From Desulfuromonadales bacterium (GTDB lineage: Bacteria; Desulfobacterota; Desulfuromonadia; Desulfuromonadales; BM103), in assembly GCA_014860225.1 (NCBI GenBank), contig JACZKE010000001.1, forward strand, positions 1 to 64,000: 64,000 nucleotides of DNA. The letters are read 5' to 3'. A program made the position numbers and the translations under genes. Positions 1-8,735 of the stretch are shown piece after piece. The notes under the pieces were generated by a model. That model saw only the letters and a list, made by a program, of their open reading frames with translations. It was not told the origin of the DNA and did no database searches. Position 1 is the stretch's first letter. Every line of letters starts with the position of its first letter.

Positions 1-133
1 GCGAGAAGTTGGTATTGAAACACTGCGGGTTGCCTTCGGCCAGCTGAATGGTTCGAATCAGATCCTCTTTTTTCATCTTCCCCGGCATAACACCCAGATC
101 CTTGGCAACAGCTTTCACTTCCGTCATATTCAT
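1..133 (-). CDS. SAP-domain protein (partial, N-terminus only)
   Basis: The first 44 codons of a gene that runs off the left edge. Translation begins MNMTEVKAVAKDLGVMPG and continues with a KMKKEDLIRTIQLAEGNPQCF stretch split across the helix-turn-helix of a SAP or Rho-N-like nucleic-acid-binding fold. An AGGAG ribosome-binding site lies seven bases before the ATG, which fixes the start. Small SAP-domain proteins of this kind are common in Geobacter relatives; their role is not established. The C-terminal part, usually cysteine-bearing, is not visible here. Confidence 0.7.
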   Translation of the reverse strand, partial: MNMTEVKAVAKDLGVMPGKMKKEDLIRTIQLAEGNPQCFNTNFS

Positions 134-165
134 TTTTTGGGCTCCTTTTCTTTTTGTTTGATTAT

Positions 166-315
166 TTAATCGGCCATCAGTTTGAGCCAAACGTGATTCA
201 CTATACCGCCACTTTTGAGGTATGCAACGTCCTCATCGGTATCTAGTCTACAGGTAACTTCTAGCGTCATAGGAAATAAGGGGCAAACCTCACATTCTCC
301 AAATGCACGACATAT
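166..315 (-). pseudogene. possible aconitase C-terminal remnant
   Basis: An open frame of about 49 codons ends at a TAA (166-168). Its last 34 residues include TCRLDTDEDVAYLKSGGI, which resembles the CRLDTxxEVxYYxxGGI segment near the C-terminus of aconitase A. The part before it (CRAFGECEVCP) does not fit aconitase, and a stop codon closes the frame upstream. No ribosome-binding site precedes the internal ATG at 270. It may be a gene remnant or a small unrelated protein. The similarity is judged by eye. Confidence 0.3.
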
Positions 316-695
316 TGAACATCAAAAGCCTGCCTGGCGATCTGGGCTGGCTTTTCTCGTAATGCAGGGCTTAAAGGAATGCTGAATTTTGGCAAATCTG
401 AACACTGACAAACAATGTAGAGGCAATTCTGAGAAATATTTGAGATGCGTCTGCTATGATGACGCCAGTGAGGGTTTGAGTCTTAAGTGTCTGGATATGT
501 TGGAGGTCACTAGGGAAACAAGGGGTTTTACCAACCTTTCAGGACCTTATTAGCTCGTTCATTCAGGATGACCACAATCGGCAGCTTATCGCTAAGGCAA
601 ACTTGGAGCATTCCATTGCCGATTTTAAAGAGAATGCTAACACATAGCGTAGACCATATATCGTCTTGAGCACGTAAACTGATATTGCCATTTTG
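316..695. other. intergenic stretch, nothing recognised
   Basis: About 380 bases between the remnant above and the kinase gene. Short overlapping frames exist on the minus strand but none has a ribosome-binding site or family resemblance. No clear promoter, hairpin or repeat was seen. Confidence 0.4.
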
Positions 696-710
696 ATGAG
701 GGCGAGCATC

Positions 711-2612
711 GTGAAAAACCAGTCGACTGGGCCGGACACAACGGAGCACCGAAAAGCGCAGGAAACCTTGCAAAGGCTAGCGGAAATCCACCGGCTGGCC
801 CTTGATGCGGCAGACATGGGAACATGGGATTACGATCTGCTCTCGGGCCGCTTCTTCGGAGACGACCGCTGCCGGGAGATTTTCCGGGTCCCGCATGTCG
901 AATCGCTCAGGGTGGATCAGTTGCGCGAGATTATCCACCCGGAGGACCGTGACAGGGTCGAGCGATCGGTGCAGGAAGCCCTATCCCCCCTTTTGGACGG
1001 CCGGTACTCTGCTGAATACCGGATTTTGTGGCCGGACGGTTCGATGCACTGGGTCCATGCGCGGGGTCAAGTTTCTTTCGAGGGAGAGGGCGAGGCTCGC
1101 AAGCCAGTGCGTTTTACCGGCCTCGTTATGGATTTCACTGACCGAAAAACGGTCGAGGGAAGGCTGGTCAATAACGAAAAACGGCTTCAGCAGTTCATCG
1201 GCGCGATGGACGAGATCGTCTTTGAGTTCGATTGCGAAGGCCGTTACCTGAACGTATGGTCCGAGAATGAAGATCTTCTTAAGCTGCCCCGCCAGGAGCT
1301 TCTCGGACGACGTGTTGAAGAGATCGTTCCTCAAGAGATGGCGGAAAGGCTTTTCGAAGTCTTTAAGCAGGTACGGATTACCGGCCGCCCCATAACGTTC
1401 GAGTACCCCTTGGAGGTCATCGGAGGCAGGCGGTGGTTTCTTGCCAGGGTCGCCCTGGTTTCGCCGGTTGACGGGGAAGAGCCGACCTTTTCTTTTCTGG
1501 CCCGAGACATCACCAACATGAAAGAGTTGGAGGAACGACTTCAAGAGGCTGAGAGGAAGTTTCACGGCATTTTCGATGACTCTTTACAGTTTTTCGGTCT
1601 GTTAAGCACCAGCGGAAAGCTGATGGCGGTGAATAGGACAGCCTGCGATTTTTTTGAAATCGAGGAATGGGAGGTAGTGGGCAAGCCCTTTTGGGAAACT
1701 CCTTGGTGGACCTATTCACCGGACCTGCAAAAGAAACTGCGTCACGCGATTAAGGATGCGGCGCAGGGAGAGTGTATTCGCTTTGAAACCACCCATGTCG
1801 GGTTGAACTGTAATGAACTTGTCGTTGATTTCTCTCTCAAACCTTTCTTGGATGATAGTGGCAAAGTTGAGCTGTTAATTGCCGAAGGCCATGACATCAC
1901 CGAGCGCAAACAAGCAGAAGAAGACCTCCAAGAGGCCAATCGAGAACTTGACGCATTTGTTCACACCATCTCCCATGACCTCCGCACCCCTCTCACCGCC
2001 ATTTTCGGCTATGCCCAATTAGTCAAAGGAATGTATGAAGATAGGCTGGATGAGCAAGGTTTGAATATGCTGGCGGAAATCGAAAAAAGCAGCGGCCGGA
2101 TGAATAATATGCTGGTGGATCTGCTCGCCCTGGCCACGGTGGGAAAGATCCAGAGACCAGCCGAACCTTTAGATACCAACTTGGTTGTTCAGGATGCCCT
2201 CGCCACCTTGGCAGAACGCATCTCCGGCACGGGAGTAGAAGTAAATATAGTAGAAACACTGCCGGCTTTGCAGTTACCCCATACGCATTTGGTCCAGATC
2301 TTCGATAACCTGATTGACAACGCCGTACGATATGCGGGCAGAAGCGGTGGTCCGATTGAAATCGGTGGAGATCGCAAGGGTGAGAGGGTTTGTTTGTATG
2401 TCCGAGATCACGGCCCCTGTATCCCCCCGAAGGAGAGAAAGCGGATTTTCGATTTATTCTATCGTGGATCGACCGGCAAAAAGACAGATGGAACAGGAAT
2501 TGGCCTCGCTACAGTTCAGAAAATAGCCCGCCATTATGGAGGTGAAGCCTGGGTGGAGGAGACGCTTGGAGGAGGATCTACATTTTGGGTAGAGATAACG
2601 GATAAACCGTAA
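711..2612 (+). CDS. multi-PAS sensor histidine kinase
   Basis: A soluble-looking sensor kinase of about 633 residues with no membrane segment. The N-terminal third has a PAS_3-type fold (WPDGSMHWVHARGQ), followed by two more PAS/PAC units ending in the DITERKQAEEDL linker. Then comes a HisKA domain with the phospho-acceptor histidine in VHTISHDLRTPL, and a HATPase_c domain with the N box DNLIDNAVRYAG and the G box GTGIGLATVQKIA. No receiver domain is fused and no response regulator is adjacent, so the partner is unknown. The GTG at 711 is preferred because GAGGG stands eight bases before it. An in-frame ATG at 696 and TTG at 693 lack such a site. The gene lies in the accessory segment left of the tRNA-Ala remnant. 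Confidence 0.85.
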   Translation: MKNQSTGPDTTEHRKAQETLQRLAEIHRLALDAADMGTWDYDLLSGRFFGDDRCREIFRVPHVESLRVDQLREIIHPEDRDRVERSVQEALSPLLDGRYSAEYRILWPDGSMHWVHARGQVSFEGEGEARKPVRFTGLVMDFTDRKTVEGRLVNNEKRLQQFIGAMDEIVFEFDCEGRYLNVWSENEDLLKLPRQELLGRRVEEIVPQEMAERLFEVFKQVRITGRPITFEYPLEVIGGRRWFLARVALVSPVDGEEPTFSFLARDITNMKELEERLQEAERKFHGIFDDSLQFFGLLSTSGKLMAVNRTACDFFEIEEWEVVGKPFWETPWWTYSPDLQKKLRHAIKDAAQGECIRFETTHVGLNCNELVVDFSLKPFLDDSGKVELLIAEGHDITERKQAEEDLQEANRELDAFVHTISHDLRTPLTAIFGYAQLVKGMYEDRLDEQGLNMLAEIEKSSGRMNNMLVDLLALATVGKIQRPAEPLDTNLVVQDALATLAERISGTGVEVNIVETLPALQLPHTHLVQIFDNLIDNAVRYAGRSGGPIEIGGDRKGERVCLYVRDHGPCIPPKERKRIFDLFYRGSTGKKTDGTGIGLATVQKIARHYGGEAWVEETLGGGSTFWVEITDKP

Positions 2613-2737
2613 CGAAAATATAATGGGCGATCACGTTTCACGGTGTCCAATAAATCACGCCCTTGGGACGTGAAATTGGATGTGTTATGCACCAACGTGT
2701 TGAGACGTCGGTTGTGACAAGAAGGTGAGGATTTAAT

Positions 2738-3058
2738 ATGGCGGTAAAGAGAATCTGGCATGGATGGACAACACTTGAAAACGCTGACAAATACCAGCAA
2801 GTTCTTCTGAATGAAGTCATCCCTGGCATTGAGGAGAAAAACATCCCTGGCTATAGGAGTATTGAAGTCCTGAGGCAGAAACACAACGACGAAGTCGAGT
2901 TCATTACCATAATGACCTTTGAGTCATTGCAAAATGTAATTGATTTTCAAGGCGAGAACTATGCAATGTGCTACGTTCCAGACGCCGCCCAAAAAGTCCT
3001 GAAGCACTGGGATCAATATTCCTCTCACTATAATTTTGTAGATATCAGGAATTATTGA
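2738..3058 (+). CDS. ABM-fold (antibiotic biosynthesis monooxygenase-like) small protein
   Basis: A 106-residue protein preceded by GGTGAGGA at a good distance from the ATG. The pattern of a short alpha/beta ferredoxin-like unit (HGWTTLENADKYQQVL, then IPGYRSIEVLRQ, then VEFITIMTFESL, then YVPDAAQKVLKHWDQ) matches ABM-superfamily proteins, which act as dimers on small aromatic molecules or as haem-degrading or uncharacterised enzymes. No catalytic residue can be assigned from sequence alone. It stands alone on the plus strand 125 bases after the kinase and may share its transcript. Function unknown. Confidence 0.65.
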   Translation: MAVKRIWHGWTTLENADKYQQVLLNEVIPGIEEKNIPGYRSIEVLRQKHNDEVEFITIMTFESLQNVIDFQGENYAMCYVPDAAQKVLKHWDQYSSHYNFVDIRNY

Positions 3059-3408
3059 TCTCACCCATTGTGTTTAATTGACATAATAGGTGAGTGTGTC
3101 AGAAGCACGCCGCTGGAAAATGATTTTCGCAAGTGTCTCGGAAGTTGTTCCAGCAGCAATTTTCAGATCATCTTAGGATATTCAAGACACCCTTTTTCAA
3201 CATTGGCGTCTGTTTCTACAGTTTATAATTTTTTCGACAGTAGGTTCCTCAGACCCTAATTTGGTAGTTCCATTAGTAGTACATTTGATTCAGAATATGT
3301 CGTGTTAGTCGGAAAAATCACTACTGATTCAGAACCGCAAAATTATGAACACCTGCAAACTCAATAATTTAGATTGTTTAGAGATTTCGTCTATTTGAGT
3401 CTGCTTAT
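3059..3408. other. gene-free stretch ending at a tRNA-Ala attachment remnant
   Basis: About 350 AT-rich bases with no supported gene. A 63-codon plus-strand frame at 3068-3259 has no ribosome-binding site and no family resemblance. The stretch runs straight into the tRNA-Ala 3' half at 3409, as expected at an island edge. Confidence 0.4.
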
Positions 3409-3453
3409 ATGGCATTCAAGAGGTCGACGGTTCGATGCTGTCTAGCTCCACCA
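3409..3453 (+). pseudogene. 3' half of tRNA-Ala(GGC), attachment-site remnant
   Basis: From the anticodon loop onward this is a perfect tRNA 3' half: loop ATGGCAT with anticodon GGC, 3' anticodon strand TCAAG, variable AGGTC, T stem GACGG/CTGTC around loop TTCGATG, acceptor strand TAGCTCC, discriminator A and CCA. The 5' half (acceptor GGAGCTA, D arm, 5' anticodon strand) is absent; the upstream bases CTTAT do not pair. A break inside the anticodon loop is typical of tyrosine-recombinase integration. The intact tRNA-Ala should lie to the left, outside the window. Confidence 0.8.
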
Positions 3454-3462
3454 TAAAAACAA

Positions 3463-3494
3463 GGGGTTACGGTTATTTCCGTAGCCCCTTTTTT
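3463..3494 (+). terminator. Rho-independent terminator behind the tRNA-Ala remnant
   Basis: Ten-base-pair stem GGGGTTACGG/CCGTAGCCCC (one G-U pair) with a six-base loop and six T residues. It is probably the original terminator of the tRNA-Ala gene, displaced together with its 3' half. Confidence 0.85.
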
Positions 3495-3729
3495 ATGCCC
3501 ATCTTACTACATCTGACTACTCTTCTAATCAGCGACATACCGGATCTTCGCTTCGTCCTTACCGAACCGGTCACTGACTCTTCTCGATGAGCCCTCACTT
3601 GACGACCGACTTGAACATCCTCCTGATCAGCGCCAGGAAGGGATTGGCTATGCAGGCTGTGGTCCTGTCCTGTTCCTGACTGTGAACTTCCTGTGTAAAC
3701 GAGACATGTCTGGCCGTAATATTAGACCA
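3495..3729. other. intergenic region, no gene recognised
   Basis: No supported gene. On the minus strand two short frames (ending RMFKSVVK and FGKDEAKIRYVAD) look like coding debris but match no family I can name. Confidence 0.3.
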
Positions 3730-6363
3730 TCAATCCTGCGCGCTTGTCCCGGGCGGCCTCAAAACCGCATGTGCGGCATGTCGCATACTGCCGGTTTCGC
3801 CGATCGAGCCGGCCGGCAGGCGGGGCAAGGCGCTGAGGATGGAAACTGTCAGGGCGGCCGCATAGGGAATGCCCTGAATCAACAGCATAATGCACCAGAC
3901 GAGCAGATCCAGCGATTCTACGCCAATCCGGACAATGATGGCGCCAGAGGCCAGACAAAGGCCGGCAAGGATCAGGGTTTCTTCCCGGGCCGCCTGCAGG
4001 GCTTTGATAAGTGCCTGGGTGCTGACCTGTTTGGGGGTGCGGAAGAACGGCAGGCTAGTTTTGAAAAACCCGGTCAGTATGGCGATGCCGATGGTATGGG
4101 AGAGCGCCAGGCCGGCTAAGCCTGCGGCCAGGATCTGAAGAGTTCTGGCACCCACGCGTGTCTCGTAGAGGTAGATGAGTTTAACTATCTTGAAGACAAA
4201 TAAAACCAACGGCAAAACAGCGAATATCAACAGGGGTGGCGCCACCTTCGTGGGTGCCAGCACCATGGCCGTTGACCAGATCAAAGCCGCCAGGTTAAAC
4301 ATCAAATTGATGCCATCGGCTAGCCATGGCAGCCACCCGGCCAAAAAGTGGTAGCGCTGGCCAATCGTCAGCTTCCCGCGGCCGAACAGCAGCGTGCGGC
4401 TATGCCGACGCATGATCTGCACCGAGCCGTAGGCCCAGCGAAAACGCTGCTTCTTGTAGTCGATAAAGGTGTCGGGCATGAGACCGCGGCCATAGCTTTG
4501 GGGAATATAGGTTGCCTTCAGGCCCGCCTCGAAAATCCGCAGGCCCAATTCCGCATCCTCGGTAATGCACCACTCTGCCCAGCCGTTCACTTGCTCCAAC
4601 ACCTGGTGACGCACCATGGTCATGGTGCCATGCTGGATAATGGCGTTGCGTTCATTGCGGACAATCATGCCGATGTAGAAAAACCCGCGATATTCTGCAT
4701 AGGCCATTGCTTTGAAGATATTTTCCTGGCTATCGCGATAATCCTGCGGCGCTTGCACGATAGCTATTTCGGGGTCCGAAAATTGCGGGCTCAAATCGCG
4801 CAGCCAACGGGGATGAACCTTGTAGTCGCTGTCAATGACCGCGACGATCTCGGCATTGGCCGCCGTCTGCTGCAGAGCAAAATTTAGGGCACCCGCCTTG
4901 TATCCGGCCAGGGGTGACTTGTGGAAAAACCGGAACCGGGAGCCGAGCGCAGCGCAATGGGCTTCGACTGGTTGCCAGACCGCTGGGTCCTGCGTGTTGT
5001 TGTCAATCACCAGGACCTCGAAGTGAGGATAATCGAGCGCCGCCAAGGCATCCAGGGTTTCAATCATCATGTCAGGCGGTTCGTTATAAGCCGGCACATG
5101 GATGGAAACCATGGGAAGTCGTTCGTTAGGCACCTTTTCCGGCACGAACAGGCGGCGGTGTTCACGCAGCCAGAGCGCTTCAGCCCATTCATGGGCTTCA
5201 GCCAGCAAAACGACGAGGATGCCGATCATGCCGAAAATCAACAGTACGCCGACCACGATATTGACCAGGTTCAGGTACTGGTTGGTGTAGTCATAGACGA
5301 TCCAAACCACAGCGGTTGCCGCCACATAGGCGATCACGGCGAGAAAGCTGCGTCCGCGTTTGCGCAGGTGCCGGCTGTCGATGAGAAGCAGCGTAAAGGT
5401 AATCAATGCGACGACGACGGAGATGGCTGCCAGCATTGGCCACTCGGGGACCTTGACAATGGGCTCATCAAAGGCGAATTTGGGCTGCCGATGGGAATCG
5501 TAGACACCCCAGTAGGCCCCGACCGAACCTTCCGTTTCCTGCTTCCATGGCTGGTCAAAGGCCTCGATCACATAATAGACGTAACCCTCCTGGGCGGCAC
5601 GCGCCAGAAACCGGCGCAGAAAGGTCGCCTGATTGGATTCCGAAGCCACGGCGTCCTTGATGGTCCGCCCGTTGCTCGGCCAGCCAACCTCGGTGATCAC
5701 AATGTGTTTGTCGGGGAACTGGGCCTTGAGTTCGTTCATGCGCTCGACAACATAATCGACCGCTTCATCAACGGAGACGCCCTCCCAGTAAGGCAGCATG
5801 TGGACCGCGATATAGTCCACATGATCGGCAAGTTGCGGGTGGTCGATCCAGACATGCCAGGGCTCCGCCGTACTCACGGGGATATCCGTCGCCGAGCGGA
5901 CCTGCTTCAGATGAGCGGCCAGTTCTTGCACGGAGAGATTGCCGCGCAGGAGGACCTCGTTACCAACAATGATACGCACCACATTGCGCGCTCGTGAGAC
6001 GACCTCCAACAAGCTGGAGATTTCCTGCGCGTTCCTCTGCAGATCCTCGTCAAGCCAAGCGCCCAGGGCTACATTGATCCGATGTTTTTTGGCCAACTCC
6101 GGGATCTCCGCCAAAATGCCGTCGACACTGTAGGTACGCACCGCGTGGGTGAGGCCGGAGAGCAGCGCTAAATCCCCCTCGAGCTGTTCCCGTTGTGGAT
6201 AGAGGCGTAAGATGGCCGATTGGCCTTCGTGATAGGGGGCAAAGGAAAAGCCCTGAATCGTCGATGGCCAGGGGGGTTCCGGTTCGGGGCGATTGACCAG
6301 CGCCCAGAACATAATGGTCATCACGGCAACCGTGATCGCGATGATAAAACTGTCTTTGCGCAT
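3730..6363 (-). CDS. GH17-GT2 fusion, membrane beta-glucan synthase/transferase
   Basis: An 877-residue inner-membrane protein combining two enzymes. After an N-terminal membrane anchor (residues 5-23), a GH17 domain (about 35-320) keeps both catalytic glutamates, in VGNEVL (E136) and ITEVGWPS (E225). Membrane segments follow at about 325-410. A family-2 glycosyltransferase domain comes next, with DSDYK as the metal/UDP-sugar aspartates, TEDAELG as the base region and QRFRW as the QxxRW acceptor site. A C-terminal group of helices completes it. The architecture resembles Pseudomonas NdvB, which makes beta-1,3-linked (cyclic) glucans, the GH17 part remodelling the polymer. AAGGGAAG before the ATG at 6363 supports this start. 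The gene is monocistronic, reading away from the tRNA-Leu. Confidence 0.85.
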   Translation of the reverse strand: MRKDSFIIAITVAVMTIMFWALVNRPEPEPPWPSTIQGFSFAPYHEGQSAILRLYPQREQLEGDLALLSGLTHAVRTYSVDGILAEIPELAKKHRINVALGAWLDEDLQRNAQEISSLLEVVSRARNVVRIIVGNEVLLRGNLSVQELAAHLKQVRSATDIPVSTAEPWHVWIDHPQLADHVDYIAVHMLPYWEGVSVDEAVDYVVERMNELKAQFPDKHIVITEVGWPSNGRTIKDAVASESNQATFLRRFLARAAQEGYVYYVIEAFDQPWKQETEGSVGAYWGVYDSHRQPKFAFDEPIVKVPEWPMLAAISVVVALITFTLLLIDSRHLRKRGRSFLAVIAYVAATAVVWIVYDYTNQYLNLVNIVVGVLLIFGMIGILVVLLAEAHEWAEALWLREHRRLFVPEKVPNERLPMVSIHVPAYNEPPDMMIETLDALAALDYPHFEVLVIDNNTQDPAVWQPVEAHCAALGSRFRFFHKSPLAGYKAGALNFALQQTAANAEIVAVIDSDYKVHPRWLRDLSPQFSDPEIAIVQAPQDYRDSQENIFKAMAYAEYRGFFYIGMIVRNERNAIIQHGTMTMVRHQVLEQVNGWAEWCITEDAELGLRIFEAGLKATYIPQSYGRGLMPDTFIDYKKQRFRWAYGSVQIMRRHSRTLLFGRGKLTIGQRYHFLAGWLPWLADGINLMFNLAALIWSTAMVLAPTKVAPPLLIFAVLPLVLFVFKIVKLIYLYETRVGARTLQILAAGLAGLALSHTIGIAILTGFFKTSLPFFRTPKQVSTQALIKALQAAREETLILAGLCLASGAIIVRIGVESLDLLVWCIMLLIQGIPYAAALTVSILSALPRLPAGSIGETGSMRHAAHAVLRPPGTSAQD

Positions 6364-6542
6364 GGCGCTTCCCTTGCGTGTTGTCCATATACTAAGTGTT
6401 GAGTGCCAGAGTCGCGACATTCTGTCGCTGTCCCAACGCGCGCCCGCTTGTCGCAGGGCTGACATTTTGCGACTAAAACAACTAATAATTATAGTCTGCT
6501 TTTTGGAAACTTAGCAAGGTGGAGTCTAGAGGAGACTAACGC

Positions 6543-6571
6543 TTGACCATATCGAAACTAAACCCTATAAT
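6543..6571 (+). promoter_or_regulatory. sigma-70 promoter of tRNA-Leu
   Basis: TTGACC at 6543-6548 and a perfect TATAAT at 6566-6571 with exactly 17 bases between them. The tRNA begins 12 bases later. Confidence 0.85.
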
Positions 6572-6583
6572 GCAGTCCGCTTT

Positions 6584-6669
6584 GCCGAAGTGGTGGAATT
6601 GGTAGACACGTCGGTCTCAAAAACCGATGGCTTCTAGCCGTGCCGGTTCGATTCCGGCCTTCGGTACCA
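6584..6669 (+). tRNA. tRNA-Leu (anticodon CAA)
   Basis: An 86-base class II tRNA. Acceptor GCCGAAG pairs with CTTCGGT; the anticodon arm TCGGT/ACCGA encloses CTCAAAA, giving anticodon CAA for TTG codons. There is a long variable arm, T stem GCCGG/CCGGC around TTCGATT, discriminator A and encoded CCA. It is complete although its 3' end is the target of the neighbouring island. Confidence 0.97.
6647..6663 (+). repeat. left attachment repeat (attL) inside tRNA-Leu
   Basis: TTCGATTCCGGCCTTCG, running from the T loop into the 3' acceptor strand. It is repeated exactly at 25103-25119. Confidence 0.75.
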
Positions 6670-6676
6670 TCAAGAA

Positions 6677-6710
6677 GAAATAGCCCTCGATTCGTCGGGG
6701 GCTATTTCTT
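6677..6710 (+). terminator. terminator after tRNA-Leu
   Basis: Fourteen-base stem GAAATAGCCCTCGA/TCGGGGGCTATTTC with a TTCG loop followed by a T-rich tail. Confidence 0.8.
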
Positions 6711-7158
6711 TGTCTAAAGAGATTTAGAACTGTCGCATACCCTCCATTCCGGTCGCGCCTTGGTGCGGAAAACCGACAACTCTATTGACTCTGGAAAAAC
6801 TGGCCAGTGATTCGGCTGGATTTTCTCGGGGAAACGAGGACGGCGGGCCATGGCTAACAGGTCTTTTTCCTTCATGAATTCAGTTATGTCTGGTAGAGTG
6901 GCGCGAATCAGAAAGCATTTTTTGCTGGCTGTTCTGGCACGAAGCGAGGGGGCTTCTTCCCGCCTTTTGTGTTTCTTCGACCGGGTTGTGCGTTTGTTAT
7001 TTCCCGTGCGATTACCCTGGCTGACATTGGGAACTTGATGAAACTGGTCAGTTGACCCAGGTGATCATCGAGAAACACCGCCGGGCCGACTTCATCAAGC
7101 CGATTTTCAAGCCGAAGAAATGAAAGCCCGGTTCAAATGACAAGGTAATGGAGGTTGA
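6711..7158 (+). pseudogene. gene debris at the island's left end
   Basis: No intact gene. Near the right side two frames join across a one-base shift: one reads VISRAITLADIGNL, the other continues DETGQLTQVIIEKHRR and ends FIKPIFKPKK before TGA at about 7129. This suggests a decayed gene, but I do not recognise the family. A 62-codon frame at 6850-7038 has no ribosome-binding site and is not called. Confidence 0.3.
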
Positions 7159-7221
7159 ATGATGGACCGACAACGCGCTCCTGAACTGCCAGAGATAAAG
7201 AGACAGGATCGAGCTGAATGA
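7159..7221 (+). CDS. 20-residue leader ORF coupled to hsdM1
   Basis: Encodes MMDRQRAPELPEIKRQDRAE. A strong GGAGGTTGA ribosome-binding site precedes the double ATG at 7159/7162. Its TGA overlaps the hsdM1 ATG (ATGA at 7218-7221), while hsdM1 has no good site of its own. The small frame therefore probably drives hsdM1 by translational coupling. It could also be a remnant of a longer gene. Confidence 0.5.
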   Translation: MMDRQRAPELPEIKRQDRAE

Positions 7222-8735
7222 GCAGGAAAAACGGAAATAACAATTCAATCGATCTGGATACCGGTACTCTCTCCGGGCATCTCTGGGAGGCGGCCAATAT
7301 CCTGCGAGGTCCTGTCGATGCGGCCGACTTTAAGACCTACATCTTTCCGCTGTTGTTCTTCAAACGGCTCTCCGACGCCTATGACGAAGAGTATGCCGTG
7401 GCCCTGGAAGAGTCCGCCGGCGATGTGGAATTCGCCCAGTTTCCCGAGAACCACCGGTTTCAGGTTCCGGAAGGCTGTCACTGGCAGGATGTCCGGATCA
7501 AGAGCGAGAATATCGGCCATGCGCTCCAGAAGGCCATGCGCTCCATCGAGCAGGCCAACCCGGACACCCTGCACGGCATCTTCGGCGACGCCCAGTGGAC
7601 CAACAAGGACCGCCTGTCAGACGCGCTGCTCAAGGACCTGATCGAACACTTTTCGTCGCTCAACCTGGGCAATGAGCACTGCAAGGCCGACATTCTCGGC
7701 CAGGCCTATGAATACCTGATCAAGAAATTCGCCGACCTGACCAACAAGAAGGCCGGTGAATTCTATACCCCGCGCTCCGTGGTCGCGCTGATGGTCCGTA
7801 TCCTTGCGCCCAAGGCCGGTGAAACCATCTACGATCCGGCCTGCGGGACCGGCGGCATGCTCCTTGAGGCACTGCATCATGTCAAGGAGCATGGCGGCGA
7901 CGAGAACCTCATGCTGGGCAAGCTCTATGGCCAGGAGAAGAACCTGACCACATCCTCCATCGCCCGGATGAACCTCTTTCTCCACGGCGCGGAAGATTTC
8001 CACATCGAACGCGGCGACACCTTGCGCTTGCCAGCCTTTTACTCGGGCGACAGCCTCGCCACCTTTGACTGCGTCATCGCCAATCCTCCCTTCTCCCTGG
8101 AAAAGTGGGGGGACGACGTCTGGATCAATGATCCTTACGGTCGCAACTTTGCTGGATTGCCGCCAGGCAAATCCGGTGACTTCGCCTGGGTTCAGCACAT
8201 GGTCAAGTCCATGGCTCGCAAGACCGGCCGCATGGCCGTGGTGCTTCCCCATGGCGTGCTGTTCCGCATGTCCAAGGAAGGCGAGATCCGGCGCAAACTG
8301 CTGGAGATGGACATCCTCGAAGCGGTGATCGGTCTCGGCCAGAACATTTTCTACGGCACCGGTCTCGCGCCCTGTGTGCTGGTCTTCCGCGACAGCAAGC
8401 CCAAGGCGCACCGCCAGAAGGTGCTGTTCATCGCCGCCTCGAAGGAGTTCAAGATCGGCCGCGCCCAGAACGAGCTGCTGCCCGAGCACGTGGACAACAT
8501 CCATCGCTGGTACGAAGGCTATCAGGATGTGGAAGGGACCTGTCGGGTAGTCACGCTCGACGAGATCCGCGAGAACGATTTCAACCTGAACATCCCCCGC
8601 TACGTGGAGCCGGTGATCGAGGAAGAATCCATGACCATCGATCAGGCCATCGCCAATCTCAAGGAATCGTTGCAGGCGGCGTACACGGCCGAGGATCGCC
8701 TGAAGGGGCTGCTGCTCCGGGAGGGTCTGTTGTGA
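7218..8735 (+). CDS. hsdM: type I restriction-modification methyltransferase subunit (copy 1)
   Basis: 505 residues, normal HsdM length. The N-terminal helical HsdM_N domain (about 15-150) begins LSGHLWEAANILRG. The N6-adenine methyltransferase domain carries the SAM-binding DPACGTGGMLLE motif and the catalytic NPPF motif (IANPPFSLEKWG). It modifies adenine at the site chosen by HsdS. Start is the ATG overlapping the leader stop. The stop overlaps the next gene (GTGA), so the locus is a tightly coupled operon. A second, clearly paralogous hsdM follows at 8956, which is unusual. No disruption is visible. Confidence 0.95.
   Translation: MSRKNGNNNSIDLDTGTLSGHLWEAANILRGPVDAADFKTYIFPLLFFKRLSDAYDEEYAVALEESAGDVEFAQFPENHRFQVPEGCHWQDVRIKSENIGHALQKAMRSIEQANPDTLHGIFGDAQWTNKDRLSDALLKDLIEHFSSLNLGNEHCKADILGQAYEYLIKKFADLTNKKAGEFYTPRSVVALMVRILAPKAGETIYDPACGTGGMLLEALHHVKEHGGDENLMLGKLYGQEKNLTTSSIARMNLFLHGAEDFHIERGDTLRLPAFYSGDSLATFDCVIANPPFSLEKWGDDVWINDPYGRNFAGLPPGKSGDFAWVQHMVKSMARKTGRMAVVLPHGVLFRMSKEGEIRRKLLEMDILEAVIGLGQNIFYGTGLAPCVLVFRDSKPKAHRQKVLFIAASKEFKIGRAQNELLPEHVDNIHRWYEGYQDVEGTCRVVTLDEIRENDFNLNIPRYVEPVIEEESMTIDQAIANLKESLQAAYTAEDRLKGLLLREGLL

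Noticed and set aside
281-330. GGGGCAAACC that resembles the start of a GEMM riboswitch
   Set aside because: The invariant GACGCAAAGC segment and second hairpin are absent, and the reverse strand reads as protein.
4921-5997. Long plus-strand frame opposite the GH17-GT2 gene
   Set aside because: Shadow frame; no ribosome-binding site or family, while the minus strand encodes complete enzyme motifs.
6850-7038. 62-codon plus-strand frame after tRNA-Leu as a possible integrase remnant
   Set aside because: No recombinase motif (R..HxxR..Y) and no ribosome-binding site.
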